A model generated the notes under the pieces. That model saw only the letters and a list, made by a program, of their open reading frames with translations, was not told the origin of the DNA and did not search any database. A program made the translations under genes and the position numbers. Positions 1 to 6,301 of a stretch of DNA of 7,211 nt are shown here, piece after piece. How positions within the stretch are numbered: the stretch's first letter is position 1; each line of letters starts with the position of its first letter. The DNA comes from an uncultured Clostridia bacterium (GTDB taxonomy: Bacteria; Bacillota; Clostridia; TANB77; CAG-508): contig CANQES010000068.1 of assembly GCA_947595555.1 (NCBI GenBank), positions 1-7,211 of the forward strand. The letters run 5' to 3'.

Positions 1-22
1 AAAATTTTTAATAAAGATTTGT

Positions 23-50
23 GCCTTCCGCAGACGAGCTAAGCGAAGGC
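23..50 (+). repeat. GC-rich inverted repeat just upstream of the rimO ribosome binding site
   Basis: GCCTTC (23-28) pairs with GAAGGC (45-50), and GC (30-31) pairs with GC (43-44). C29 is bulged and the loop is 11 bases (32-42). This is the only GC-rich patch in an otherwise AT-rich leader. The same left arm, CCTTCC (24-29), is also a perfect complement of GGAAGG (53-58), the ribosome binding site region of rimO. Two mutually exclusive pairings can therefore be drawn. No T-run follows, so it does not look like an intrinsic terminator. A regulatory role is inference; it could also be a dispersed intergenic repeat or the tail of an upstream gene that begins outside the window. Confidence 0.45.
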
Positions 51-71
51 AAGGAAGGAATGAGATTAATA

Positions 72-1493
72 ATGAAAGTAGGATTTGTTCATTTAGGATG
101 TAGTAAAAATTTAATTGACACAGAAGCGACAATTGGGTTATTTAAAAAGCACAACTTTGACATCGTAGCAGAAGAAGAAAAAGCAGATATTATTGTGATT
201 AACACTTGTGGATTCATTGATTCTGCTAAGGAGGAAGCAATTAATACTATTTTAGAGATGTCAGAATATAAGAAAAAAAACTGTAAATATCTTATTGTTA
301 TGGGATGTTTAGTACAGAGGTATTATAAAGAGTTAATTAAAGCATTGCCAGAGGTTGATTTATTTATAAAAATTGATGAATATGACATCTTATGGGATAA
401 AATTGAGAATCTTATTGAAAAAAACACAGTAATAAATAGTAATAAGCAGACTTCAAAAAAAATTTTAGACATTCCTAAAATGCCAATGTTAACACAAGAG
501 CAGTTTTTAGATAGAACTATTACAACTGGAAAAGATTATGCTTATTTAAAAATAGGAGAAGGATGTAGCAATAGATGTACATATTGTGCTATTCCTTATA
601 TTAGAGGTCCATTTGTTAGTAGAAAAAAAGAGGACATTATAGAGGAAGCAAAAAAACTGGCAAGGCAAGGAATAAAAGAACTAATTATTATAGCTCAAGA
701 TACAACAAAATATGGAGTAGATTTATACGGCGAAAGTAAACTAGCAGAACTATTAGAAGATATTAGTAAAATAAATGGCATTCATTGGATAAGATTTTTA
801 TATTCTTATCCAGAAGGAATAACAGATGAATTAATAGAAACAGTTGCAAAAAATCCAAAAATTGCAAATTATTTTGATATTCCAATTCAACACATATCAA
901 ATGATATTTTAAAAAAGATGAATAGAAGAACATCAAAAAAGCAAATACAAGACTTAATTAGCAAAATAAGGACAAAAATTCCAGATGTAACTTTAAGAAC
1001 AAGTTTAATAGTAGGATTTCCAGGAGAAACTAAAGAGCAGTTTGCAGAATTATTGGAATTTGTAAAAGAGATTAAATTTGATAAATTAGGAACATTTACT
1101 TATTCAAAAGAAGATGGAACACCAGCAGCTAAATTACCAAATCAAATTCACGGGAATACAAAAAAGGCTAGATATAGACAAATTATGCAAGAACAACAAA
1201 ATATATCTAGAGAGAAGCAAGCAGAAAAGGTAGGTAAAGAATATGAAGTTTTGATAGAGAATATATCTTTTGATGGAAAATATTATGTTGGAAGAACAAT
1301 ACAAGATGCTCCAGACATAGATGGCTTAGTTTATGTACACAAAACAGAAAAAGATAATAAAATTCATCAATTTGAAAAAGTTAAAGTTACTGACATTAGT
1401 GATTATGATGTGGTAGGGCAAATAATAACAAAGGCAAATGCCAGAAGAGGAGATGAAAATGCAAATCTTAGGACATGTTCAAATACAAGGTAA
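72..1493 (+). CDS. rimO: Ribosomal protein S12 methylthiotransferase RimO
   Basis: A radical-SAM enzyme that adds a methylthio group to the conserved aspartate of ribosomal protein S12, using two iron-sulfur clusters. The N-terminal methylthiotransferase domain carries the three expected cysteines: C10 in LGCSKN, C46 in NTCGF and C79 in MGC. The radical-SAM motif CxxxCxxC is C165, C169 and C172, inside GEGCSNRCTYC. A TRAM domain follows at about residues 385-450. The LGCSKN and DTE start and overall architecture favour RimO over the tRNA enzyme MiaB. Start: ATG at 72 gives the typical family start MKVGFV. In-frame GTG (21) and ATG (60) exist, but GTG at 21 lies in the upstream hairpin and ATG at 60 directly abuts the GGAAGGA site. 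From 72 the protein is 473 residues, somewhat longer than usual. About 21 residues after the TRAM domain look non-homologous and overlap the next gene by 35 bases, suggesting translational coupling. Confidence 0.95.
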   Translation: MKVGFVHLGCSKNLIDTEATIGLFKKHNFDIVAEEEKADIIVINTCGFIDSAKEEAINTILEMSEYKKKNCKYLIVMGCLVQRYYKELIKALPEVDLFIKIDEYDILWDKIENLIEKNTVINSNKQTSKKILDIPKMPMLTQEQFLDRTITTGKDYAYLKIGEGCSNRCTYCAIPYIRGPFVSRKKEDIIEEAKKLARQGIKELIIIAQDTTKYGVDLYGESKLAELLEDISKINGIHWIRFLYSYPEGITDELIETVAKNPKIANYFDIPIQHISNDILKKMNRRTSKKQIQDLISKIRTKIPDVTLRTSLIVGFPGETKEQFAELLEFVKEIKFDKLGTFTYSKEDGTPAAKLPNQIHGNTKKARYRQIMQEQQNISREKQAEKVGKEYEVLIENISFDGKYYVGRTIQDAPDIDGLVYVHKTEKDNKIHQFEKVKVTDISDYDVVGQIITKANARRGDENANLRTCSNTR

Positions 1494-1827
1494 GCAAAAA
1501 GACATTTTGTTAAAAGAAGAAGATGAGTTTTTTAAATATTATAGTTTAGAATTAATAGGTGCTTACCTACCAAAAATAGGACAGGAAAAAATTGCATTTA
1601 AAAAAGATAGTGAATTAGATACTGAAACTAAAATGTCAATAAAACAAATTATCAATCATGCTAGAATAACTAGTATGCTTCAAATAATTGGTCAAACAAA
1701 TATAGAAGGAAAAATGAGGGACATAGTAGCTAAAAAAGAAGGAGAGATGATAAAATATTATTATTTGAATTTAATTGGAGTATATACTGCTAAAATTCCT
1801 GGTGCAACTATTATATTTAGGCAAGAT
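1459..1827 (+). repeat. Internal protein duplication (two 50-residue modules)
   Basis: Copy A is 1459-1608 and copy B is 1678-1827, separated by a 23-codon linker. The translated copies align without gaps and match at 24 of 50 positions. Shared landmarks are an early QI.G, then GK..DI, KYY.L.LIG.Y, KI and a final F..D. The alternating hydrophobic pattern suggests a small beta-rich fold. The DNA copies have diverged well beyond the protein similarity, so the duplication is old. Confidence 0.8.
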
Positions 1828-2841
1828 ACGTTGGAAAATGCAGTATCTGCTGAAACAAAAGATAATCAGCAAAAAAATTATATATCACCAACAGAAAAAG
1901 AGCAATTAGAAAAATTTTTACAAGATATAAAAATAAAAAATATTATTGAAAAAATGCAAGAAAAATCACATCCAGAAAGAACAAAATATGATAGAACAAT
2001 ACAAACAAGTAAAAACCAGGAAAAACAAATAAAAGACATTGAAGAACAGCAGAAGCAAGTTTTACAACAAACAATTCAAAAGCAAATGAGCAAAACAACA
2101 AATAAATTAAATGATATCAATATAAAACAAGAAGTAGATATGAACACAAGAGTTACTGATATGAAAAATTTAAATCAGGTATTATCAAGAGAAGGTAAAA
2201 TGCCTAAAATGGAGCATGGGGATGCTCCATTGAAGATGGGAATTGTAGAATCAGACGATTTGAAAAATTTAAAAAATGAAAAAGGTGAAAAAGAACAGGG
2301 ACATAGTTCTCGTTATGAAGCTGTGGTTATTACTAAAAAAGGTAAAGTGAAAGCAATGAACTTGGAAAATGATACACAAGAAGGGACAAATCCACGAGAA
2401 AAAAATTATCAAGTAAAGCAAGATGGACATGTAAAAAATGATGATGTTCTTACTAGATTAAAAGTAGGACAGGGAACTATAGGTATAAATAAAGGACATT
2501 ATGGAGAAGTAGAAGTATATCATTCACCAAGAAAGACTCTTGGAGGAAAAGGAGTAGAAGGTAATAAAAGTTTAGATAGACAATTGGAAACTTCAAATGC
2601 CAAAAATACATTGAAGGGGACTGATATAGAAACATTGCAATTAGCAGAAGAGTACGGTGATGGATATCGTTCAGTCGAGGAAGGATATCAAGAAGTAGAG
2701 AGACACAAGGAGAAACATCCGGATTGTGAACCTAAAAGTGCAAAGGATTTAGATGGAGAAAAGAATACAAAATCACATACGCATAAAGCAGACAACTTAT
2801 ATGAAAATCAAAAAACTCCTCAAGAAGGAGATGAAAGATGA
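1459..2841 (+). CDS. Unrecognised K/E/Q-rich protein with duplicated N-terminal module
   Basis: I do not recognise this protein (460 residues from the chosen start). ATG at 1459 is preferred because AGAGGAG (1446-1452) sits six bases upstream; in-frame ATGs at 1438 and 1453 are poorly spaced. The gene begins inside the 3' end of rimO, so the two are probably cotranscribed and coupled. Residues 1-50 and 74-123 are an ungapped duplication with 24 of 50 identities. Residues from about 135 to 290 are highly charged, rich in Lys, Glu and Gln, and probably helical, coiled coil or disordered. A more complex C-terminal part (about 325-405, with GTIGINKGHYGEVEVYHS and TLQLAEEYGDGYRS) may be a second conserved region. 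There is no signal peptide, membrane helix or cysteine-based metal motif, so a cytoplasmic protein is likely. A short hydrophilic tail rich in His, Lys and Glu ends the protein. Function unknown; coding status is well supported by length and composition. Confidence 0.85.
   Translation: MQILGHVQIQGKQKDILLKEEDEFFKYYSLELIGAYLPKIGQEKIAFKKDSELDTETKMSIKQIINHARITSMLQIIGQTNIEGKMRDIVAKKEGEMIKYYYLNLIGVYTAKIPGATIIFRQDTLENAVSAETKDNQQKNYISPTEKEQLEKFLQDIKIKNIIEKMQEKSHPERTKYDRTIQTSKNQEKQIKDIEEQQKQVLQQTIQKQMSKTTNKLNDINIKQEVDMNTRVTDMKNLNQVLSREGKMPKMEHGDAPLKMGIVESDDLKNLKNEKGEKEQGHSSRYEAVVITKKGKVKAMNLENDTQEGTNPREKNYQVKQDGHVKNDDVLTRLKVGQGTIGINKGHYGEVEVYHSPRKTLGGKGVEGNKSLDRQLETSNAKNTLKGTDIETLQLAEEYGDGYRSVEEGYQEVERHKEKHPDCEPKSAKDLDGEKNTKSHTHKADNLYENQKTPQEGDER
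2208..2231 (+). repeat. Perfect 10-bp inverted repeat inside the unrecognised gene
   Basis: AATGGAGCAT (2208-2217) and ATGCTCCATT (2222-2231) are perfect reverse complements around a GGGG loop. It is read as KMEHGDAPLK in the protein. No T-run follows, so it is not a canonical terminator. It may be an mRNA stem-loop within the coding region or chance. Confidence 0.6.
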
Positions 2842-2844
2842 AAA

Positions 2845-3705
2845 TTACAGTGGATTTACATGAACCACTGTTTTATAAATTTTGTCTAAACCATTAATAG
2901 TATTTTCAAGACTATCAGCTAATTCATGACTTGCAAAAGTAGACATTTGACCATCTACACTAATAGTTAAAAAAACTAAATATTTATCTCCAACAGGAGT
3001 GGAAACTATATCTTCCACTTTTTTTATGTCTGAATAACTATGAGCAATATCTAAAATTAAATCTTTAGTTTTATCGTCTACACTTATATCCATTAGAACA
3101 TTATAACTTTCGATAAAAATTGTAATTCCAGTATAACAAATCCAAATAGAAATTCCAATACTTACAATGCTATCGAACCAGTATATATTACATAAAGTAA
3201 GAAGAACTGACATTAATGTAAAAGTAGTGATTACACAATCATTTCTATGATCTTTCATATTTGCTTCTAGTAAAATATTATGATGTTTTTCATATGCCTT
3301 TTTTGTATAGAAAAATAGGAAAAGTTTTATAACAATTGTTGCTATGCATATTCCTACTAAAAACCAAGAAAATTGAAGTTTGCTTCCTAAGATTAGTGTA
3401 ACAACAGAGTCGTATAATAATTTAGCAGATACAATAATCATTGACATACTAATAAACATCGAAAAGATGTATTCTGCTTTTCCATGACCTAGATTGTGAT
3501 CGCTATCGTTAGGAACACTAGCAATTTTATTTCCAATAAATGTCATTAAAGATGCAAAAATATCGCCAGCACTATTGAAACTATCAGCTATCATTGCTTG
3601 GCTATGGTTAATAAATCCAACAATAGCTTTACTAATTAATAATATAATGTTTCCTATAATACCATATATTCCAGCTTTTTTGGTTATTACAAATTTGTCT
3701 TCCAT
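2845..3705 (-). CDS. Cation diffusion facilitator transporter, Mn-type residues
   Basis: An inner-membrane metal-cation/proton antiporter of the cation diffusion facilitator (CDF) family, 286 residues, close to the family norm. About six membrane helices fill residues 12-225, followed by a cytoplasmic domain with a ferredoxin-like fold ending in HVNP, the usual HVEP-like C terminus. The helix-2 metal site reads ADSFNSAGD, so N44 and D48 form NxxxD. The helix-5 site reads KDHRND, so D152 and D156 form DxxxD. Zn-type members usually have HxxxD in helix 5, whereas NxxxD plus DxxxD resembles manganese exporters such as MntE. Mn export is therefore inferred, not proven. GHGKAEY (73-79) is another family hallmark. 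ATG at 3705 is chosen because residues encoded further upstream do not fit the family and would overlap the predicted promoter at 3739-3766. The ribosome binding site AAGGAAG (3718-3724) is rather far upstream at 12 bases. Confidence 0.93.
   Translation of the reverse strand: MEDKFVITKKAGIYGIIGNIILLISKAIVGFINHSQAMIADSFNSAGDIFASLMTFIGNKIASVPNDSDHNLGHGKAEYIFSMFISMSMIIVSAKLLYDSVVTLILGSKLQFSWFLVGICIATIVIKLFLFFYTKKAYEKHHNILLEANMKDHRNDCVITTFTLMSVLLTLCNIYWFDSIVSIGISIWICYTGITIFIESYNVLMDISVDDKTKDLILDIAHSYSDIKKVEDIVSTPVGDKYLVFLTISVDGQMSTFASHELADSLENTINGLDKIYKTVVHVNPL
2847..2874. terminator. Possible intrinsic terminator between convergent genes
   Basis: ACAGTGG (2847-2853) pairs perfectly with CCACTGT (2865-2871) across an 11-base loop. 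On the plus strand it is followed by TTTTATAAATTTT, and on the minus strand by AATTTT. It sits where the plus-strand gene ending at 2841 meets the minus-strand gene ending at 2845. The hairpin overlaps the last codons of the transporter (coding VVHVNPL), so coding constraint could explain part of it. The stem is short and the T-run interrupted, so efficiency is uncertain. Confidence 0.4.
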
Positions 3706-3738
3706 AGTTTTATTACACTTCCTTTTTACATTTTTATG

Positions 3739-3766
3739 ATTATAACATATAAAATAGAAATGTAAA
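3739..3766 (-). promoter_or_regulatory. Predicted promoter of the CDF transporter
   Basis: On the minus strand, TTTACA (3761-3766) and TATAAT (3739-3744) are separated by 16 bases, with an extended -10 TG one base before the -10 box. Transcription would begin near 3732, leaving a leader of roughly 27 bases before the ATG at 3705. Prediction rests on consensus match only. Confidence 0.6.
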
Positions 3767-3799
3767 AGTATAATATGCAATAAAAAAATATTATGAAGA

Positions 3800-3828
3800 T
3801 TGAAAATTTTGTCATATTATGTTAAAAT
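3800..3828 (+). promoter_or_regulatory. Predicted promoter of the pilin-like/transpeptidase gene
   Basis: TTGAAA (3800-3805) and TAAAAT (3823-3828) are separated by exactly 17 bases, with TG at 3820-3821. The gene's ATG is at 3868 with AGGTGA (3858-3863) as ribosome binding site, four bases away. It is divergent from the transporter promoter at 3739-3766, and the two -35 boxes lie about 35 bases apart. Confidence 0.55.
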
Positions 3829-3867
3829 TAAGTAAAGGGATAAAATGATAAGAATGTAGGTGATGGA

Positions 3868-6120
3868 ATGAAAAGATATATAAAAGTAGTAATATTAATT
3901 CTTTGTATAATATTTTTGATTCCTATGGTATCTTATGCAAAAAAGACGGAAAACTGGAACGAATTAACGTGGGACGAATTTTGGTATAAATTTAATGAGG
4001 CAGAAGATGATGAATTATCGGATGAAGCTTTGCAAAGAATGATAAATGGACCGACAAAAGAAGAAAGAGGAGTATCAGATTGTATTACTTCAGATCATTT
4101 AATAGGAAATCAAGCAAGAGCAGGAGAATTACTAGAAAGTAGAAATCAGGCTTCTTCGCCACAACATACAGGACCAGGGACAGATTCAAGCATAACAGGA
4201 AAAGATGAAGAAAAAGCTAAGGCATTGAGAAAAGAAATAATGGATTTTATATCAAGTCAAGAATATAATTCATTAAATATGAAAGAAGAGGACTTGAAAA
4301 AGTGGATAAATAAAATAGATGATTATAAAATAGCAGCTGGAAATGAAGCTTATTATCAAGATAGTGACATTGTAGCAGCTAGAGGAGATATGAATTCAGC
4401 TTTAATAGCAAAAACAGGAACAGGAGATTATTCTGCTTTTGAAGACCAAGCAGGAAAAACGCAAGAAGATGAACTTTATCAAAATCCAGATACCACAGAT
4501 ACACCAACAACATCAGTAGGAACAATAAAAGATATGATGACTGATGCAGATAAATTTATGAGTGAAAGAGATGCAGAACACACAAATCCTTTAGGAGAAA
4601 ATAAGGAAAGCTTGAAGAGTTTTTCAAAAACACTATCAGGAATATTATTAACAGTAGGAATAGTAATAGCGGTAATAATTGGAGGAATTTTAGGAATTAA
4701 ATTCATGACAGGAGCAGCAGAGGAAAAAGCTGATGTAAAGCAATTATTAATACCATATATTGTAGGTTGTATAGTTGTATTTGGAGCAATTACAATATGG
4801 AGTATAGTAGTAAATTTTGGACAACAGTTTGATGCAATGGAAACGACAGAAGTAGGAACGACAAGTAGTTCAACGTCATCAACATCAGGAAGTGAATCAA
4901 AAACAAGTGAAAATCAAGGCACAGATAAAAGTGAATCAAAAACAAGCGGAAATCAAGGCACAGATAAAAGTGAATCAAAAACAAGCGGAAATCAAGGCAC
5001 AGATAAAAGTGAATCAAAAACAAATGAAAATAAAAATACGAGTAAAAGTGAATCAAAAACAGATGGAAATAAAAATACGGGTAAAAATGAGTCAAAAGAA
5101 AATGAAGAAAAAGAAAAAACGGGAGAAACATCTTCATCAACGAAAAAAGATAAAAATAGTAGTTCAACATCATCTTCTAATAAAGATAGTACATCAAATA
5201 AAAAAACAACTGTAGAGGTAAAGACATTATTATTACATAATAAAGATATAATGCTAGATAAAGATCATTATAACAGTACCAAATTACAATGTGATGTATA
5301 TCCAAGTAATGCTACTAACAAAAAAATAACATGGGAATCTTCAAATAAATCAGTAGCAACTGTAGATAGTAAGGGTAATATTAAAGCAAAGTCTATGGGA
5401 ACGACAGTAATAACTGCTAAATCAGAAAATGGGAAAAAGGCAACGTGTAAAATAACAGTAATAGGGCAAATGAAAAAAGTTAATGGACAATGGAGTATAA
5501 GCAAAGTTAAGTGGACAAGGGAGCAAGTTGAATCATATATTAATAATGCAGAAGAACTATGTAAAACAAATGATTTTTATAATTATCCAGAAGCAGCAGC
5601 AGGAAGATTTCCATATTATACAGGAAACCCTTATAATGGAAGTTTGAAAAAGAATTATTTTGATAAAAAAGTTGGAATTAGTGCAACTAATTATTTAATA
5701 TTAGCAACTACAATGAATCAGAGACTATATATATTTGAAAAGAATAGTGCAGGAGTTTGGAAATTAATAGAAGAAGAATATACTTCAACTGGAAGAATTA
5801 TGAATCCAAATAACAAAGCTTGTTGGAATGCTAGTAATGTTATAGGAAGTGCTCATAATAGATTTGACTTTTATATAGGGGCAATGTATGGAAGTTTTTA
5901 CTATTCACATAGATTGAGAGCATGTTACGAGTTTTGGCAATGTGGAAAAGGAGGAAATGGAATAGAGGGAACAGGAGGAACTTATAATGGAACTATAAAA
6001 GAGCCATATTATTCTCACAGAGCATTACATTCTACATATAATCCACCAACAGATGATGCAAGACGTTTAGGAAAACCTACCACTTCACGGATGTGTAGTA
6101 CTTCCTTTGAGACTTATTAA
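3868..6120 (+). CDS. Surface protein: VirB2/T4SS-pilin-like segment, repeats, BIG2 and frameshifted L,D-transpeptidase domain
   Basis: The open frame encodes 750 residues. Residues 1-24 are a signal peptide (lysine-rich start, hydrophobic core, SYA/KK cleavage). Residues 25-250 are acidic and unrecognised. Residues 256-280 and 293-318 are two membrane helices joined by a short loop, MTGAAEEKADVKQ, resembling VirB2/TrbC and Gram-positive T4SS pilin proteins, whose loop is cytoplasmic. This topology leaves the C-terminal half outside. Residues 342-406 are 13-residue tandem repeats, then a Ser/Thr/Lys linker. Residues 449-531 are a BIG2 Ig-like domain (ITWESSNKSVATVDSKG, GTTVITA). From about 602 a divergent YkuD L,D-transpeptidase domain follows (NYLILATTMNQRLYIFE, STG, then HST with H721). 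Such enzymes cross-link or attach to peptidoglycan through a catalytic Cys in [S/T]HGC. Here the frame reads LGKPTTSRMC and stops at once; HGCV and the rest of the domain continue in the +1 frame to 6172. As written, the enzyme lacks its active site. Domain calls: BIG2 strong, YkuD good, pilin-like moderate. Confidence 0.9.
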   Translation: MKRYIKVVILILCIIFLIPMVSYAKKTENWNELTWDEFWYKFNEAEDDELSDEALQRMINGPTKEERGVSDCITSDHLIGNQARAGELLESRNQASSPQHTGPGTDSSITGKDEEKAKALRKEIMDFISSQEYNSLNMKEEDLKKWINKIDDYKIAAGNEAYYQDSDIVAARGDMNSALIAKTGTGDYSAFEDQAGKTQEDELYQNPDTTDTPTTSVGTIKDMMTDADKFMSERDAEHTNPLGENKESLKSFSKTLSGILLTVGIVIAVIIGGILGIKFMTGAAEEKADVKQLLIPYIVGCIVVFGAITIWSIVVNFGQQFDAMETTEVGTTSSSTSSTSGSESKTSENQGTDKSESKTSGNQGTDKSESKTSGNQGTDKSESKTNENKNTSKSESKTDGNKNTGKNESKENEEKEKTGETSSSTKKDKNSSSTSSSNKDSTSNKKTTVEVKTLLLHNKDIMLDKDHYNSTKLQCDVYPSNATNKKITWESSNKSVATVDSKGNIKAKSMGTTVITAKSENGKKATCKITVIGQMKKVNGQWSISKVKWTREQVESYINNAEELCKTNDFYNYPEAAAGRFPYYTGNPYNGSLKKNYFDKKVGISATNYLILATTMNQRLYIFEKNSAGVWKLIEEEYTSTGRIMNPNNKACWNASNVIGSAHNRFDFYIGAMYGSFYYSHRLRACYEFWQCGKGGNGIEGTGGTYNGTIKEPYYSHRALHSTYNPPTDDARRLGKPTTSRMCSTSFETY
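4891..5085 (+). repeat. Five 39-bp in-frame tandem repeats
   Basis: Units start at 4891, 4930, 4969, 5008 and 5047, each encoding 13 residues of the type SESKTSGNQGTDK; a decayed sixth copy begins at 5086. Units 2 and 3 are identical in DNA, and unit 1 differs from them at two bases. Units 4 and 5 diverge in the second half (NENKNTSK and DGNKNTGK). Repeats in multiples of three preserve the frame and can expand or contract by slippage. In the protein they form a hydrophilic spacer between the membrane segment and the BIG2 domain. Confidence 0.95.
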
Positions 6121-6172
6121 TCTTGTATATCAAAATGAAAAAATGTTTGGAACAAGGCTTATAGTATATTAA
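6086..6172 (+). pseudogene. Displaced 3' end of the L,D-transpeptidase domain (+1 frame)
   Basis: In the +1 frame relative to the gene starting at 3868, CAC at 6086 begins HGCVVLP, followed by LVYQNE and finally FGTRLIVY before TAA at 6170-6172. This matches the normal end of YkuD domains: [S/T]HGC with Val or Ile, then a Tyr-containing helix, then GT followed by a hydrophobic strand. Upstream in this frame a TAG occurs at 6068-6070, so it is not an independent gene. Removing one base near 6084-6085 (ACTTCAC to ACTCAC) would give THGCV, 17 residues after H721. Adding a CA pair would give SHGCV. The real break may be a mutation, ribosomal +1 recoding or a sequence error. The usual Arg two positions after the Cys is replaced by Val, so this member is divergent in any case. 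Confidence 0.8.
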
Positions 6173-6185
6173 AAGCTAATTTAGT

Positions 6186-6220
6186 AAAAAGGAGTTATTT
6201 ATGATGAATAACTCTTTTTT
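6186..6220 (+). terminator. Rho-independent terminator after the transpeptidase gene
   Basis: GAGTTATT (6192-6199) pairs perfectly with AATAACTC (6207-6214) around a seven-base loop and is followed by six T (6215-6220). Upstream A bases (6186-6190) can extend the stem into the T-run, so it may act on both strands. It lies 14 bases after the stop of the displaced tail (6172). Confidence 0.9.
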
Positions 6221-6231
6221 CATCGTAAACA

Positions 6232-6260
6232 TTGCAAAAAAATATTATATATAGTATAAT
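6232..6260 (+). promoter_or_regulatory. Predicted promoter of the small membrane protein gene
   Basis: TTGCAA (6232-6237) and a perfect TATAAT (6255-6260) are spaced by 17 bases. The leader to the ATG at 6302 is about 35 bases. It directly follows the terminator at 6186-6220, so the next gene has its own transcript. Confidence 0.7.
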
Positions 6261-6301
6261 TTAAAAGTACAAAAAGAAAAAGTAAAAGAGGGGTAATAAA
6301 A

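Noticed and set aside
21..71. Longer RimO start at GTG 21 or ATG 60
   Set aside because: The extra residues do not match the family start; the GTG sits in the hairpin and the ATG at 60 has no spacing from the ribosome binding site.
3706..3780. N-terminal extension of the transporter to ATG 3780
   Set aside because: It would place the promoter at 3739-3766 inside the coding region, and the extra residues do not resemble CDF proteins.
4479..4706. Short minus-strand open frame
   Set aside because: Lies wholly opposite the well-supported surface protein gene, with no start signals.
4891..5124. Possible CRISPR array (39-bp repeats)
   Set aside because: The units are contiguous with no unique spacers, keep the reading frame and encode a 13-residue protein repeat.
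4790..5173. 127-residue minus-strand open frame rich in Phe, Leu, His and Tyr
   Set aside because: Antisense shadow of the 39-bp repeats and linker; its repetitive make-up follows from the sense gene.
4892..5215. 107-residue plus-strand open frame rich in Lys and Gln
   Set aside because: It is the tandem repeats of the surface protein read in another frame; no ribosome binding site or independent signal.
5268..5504. Short minus-strand open frame with hydrophobic product
   Set aside because: Antisense to the BIG2 domain, which explains the sequence.
6070..6094. Programmed -1 frameshift with an A-rich slippery site
   Set aside because: The displaced tail is in the +1 frame, not -1, and no heptamer in the correct phase is present.
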